Source of the DNA: Acidimicrobiia bacterium
GTDB lineage: Bacteria; Actinomycetota; Acidimicrobiia; Spongiisociales; UBA5794
Assembly (NCBI GenBank): GCA_013003515.1
Contig: JABDIW010000239.1
Span: forward strand, 1-5,732
Reading direction: 5' to 3'
Length of the DNA: 5,732 nucleotides
The notes below the pieces were generated by a model. That model saw only the letters and a program-made list of their open reading frames with translations. It did not search any database and was not told where the DNA came from. Both the position numbers and the translations under genes were made by a program. Position 1 is the stretch's first letter. Each line of letters begins with the position of its first letter. Shown one piece after another: positions 5,183 through 5,732 of this stretch.

Positions 5183-5732
5183 GTGGAAGGAAGAACAATC
5201 GAGTCCGTCGCCATCAAACTCGACAGCGTCTCCAAACGGTTCGATGGATCGGACAGCCTGGCAGTCGCCTCGTTGAGCCTGGAGATCGAGAAGGGATCGA
5301 TCGTCGCGTTGATCGGTCCATCGGGATGTGGCAAGACAACCACCCTGCGAATGATCAATCGCCTGATCGAGCCGACCTCCGGCCGCATCGAGATCAACGG
5401 AGAAGACGTCACCCAACGCCCCGTCACCGATCTCCGGCGCGAGATCGGATATGTGATCCAACAGGTGGGACTGTTCCCGCACCAGAGCATCGCCGGCAAC
5501 ATCGCCACCGTTCCGAAGATGCTGGGTTGGGAGAAGGAGCGGATCGCCGACAGGATCGAGGAGCTCGCCGATCTCGTCGGGCTCGAACCGTCGCAACTGG
5601 AGCGCTACCCCGACGAGCTCTCCGGCGGCCAGCAGCAGCGCGTGGGCGTCGCCCGAGCTCTCGCCGCAGACCCACCGGTGCTGCTGATGGACGAGCCCTT
5701 TGGTGCAGTCGACCCCATCGTGAGGACCCGGC
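5183..5732 (+). CDS. ABC transporter ATP-binding protein, osmoprotectant (glycine betaine/choline) type, C-terminus cut off
   Basis: The first 183 residues are visible if translation starts at GTG 5183; the frame runs off the window. Motifs in order are Walker A GPSGCGKT (45-52) followed by TTLRMINRLIEPTSG, Q-loop Q93 in YVIQQVGLFPH, signature LSGGQQQRVG (146-155), Walker B VLLMDE (166-171) and D-loop GAVDP (174-178). The MINRLIEPTSG and IGYVIQQVGLFPH segments are characteristic of OpuCA/ProV-like ATPases, which energise uptake of betaine, carnitine or choline. Partner permease and binding-protein genes are expected beyond 5732. Start choice is uncertain: an in-frame TGA at 5156-5158 limits it, GTG 5183 is the only standard start but has no ribosome site, and AAGGA (5187-5191) sits 6 nt before an ATC at 5198. 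Confidence 0.92.
   Translation, partial: MEGRTIESVAIKLDSVSKRFDGSDSLAVASLSLEIEKGSIVALIGPSGCGKTTTLRMINRLIEPTSGRIEINGEDVTQRPVTDLRREIGYVIQQVGLFPHQSIAGNIATVPKMLGWEKERIADRIEELADLVGLEPSQLERYPDELSGGQQQRVGVARALAADPPVLLMDEPFGAVDPIVRTR

Noticed and set aside
5015..5596. Minus-strand frame of 193 codons opposite the ABC ATPase
   Set aside because: It crosses a strong terminator and is antisense to an ATPase with every core motif intact.
1..5732. CRISPR array, tRNA, rRNA or insertion sequence
   Set aside because: No regularly spaced repeats, no tRNA-like cloverleaf, no transposase motifs and no terminal inverted repeats with target duplications were seen.

Overview
The window is high-GC DNA with actinobacterial traits: GTG starts, AAGGAG-type ribosome sites 6-7 nt before starts, an OpuC/ProV-like ABC ATPase, and a perfect CebR/CelR-type operator. 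Such operators are known from Streptomyces and Thermobifida. An Acidimicrobiia-like actinobacterium is my best guess, but that is an impression and not proven by the sequence.

Layout. (1) Bases 1-1172, minus strand: the N-terminal 390 residues of an exported protein with two tandem CBM11-like carbohydrate-binding modules; the gene leaves the window at base 1. Its upstream region carries a TTGACA...TACGGT promoter, with the 14-bp palindrome TGGGAGCGCTCCCA lying where transcription should start. This points to a cellobiose-controlled, beta-glucan-related enzyme. (2) Bases 1467-4475, plus strand: an apparent four-gene operon. It encodes a small secreted Gly/Gln/Asn-rich protein, a lipoprotein with a DUF2202 ferritin-like domain, an OmpR-family response regulator, and a HAMP-type histidine kinase whose GTG overlaps the regulator's stop codon. 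Between the first two genes lies a perfect 16-bp inverted repeat. Its right arm can instead pair with the ribosome site of the lipoprotein gene, so two exclusive RNA folds are possible. (3) Bases 4605-4922, plus: a single small YCII-related protein, followed by a GC-rich hairpin and a strong intrinsic terminator (5029-5063). (4) From 5183 to the window end, plus: the N-terminal part of an osmoprotectant-type (OpuCA/ProV-like) ABC ATPase, with an 8-bp inverted repeat in its leader and an ambiguous start codon.

How the parts may work together. The CBM11 protein and the four-gene operon are divergent and share a 294-bp intergenic region. The operon couples two exported proteins to a two-component system. 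I infer an envelope-sensing unit in which the secreted protein and the ferritin-like lipoprotein are either the output of the system or modulators of the kinase, whose extracytoplasmic segment is only about 36 residues. This four-gene unit, with its RNA element, is the best candidate here for something not yet described. The YCII-related gene and the ABC transporter look like independent units.
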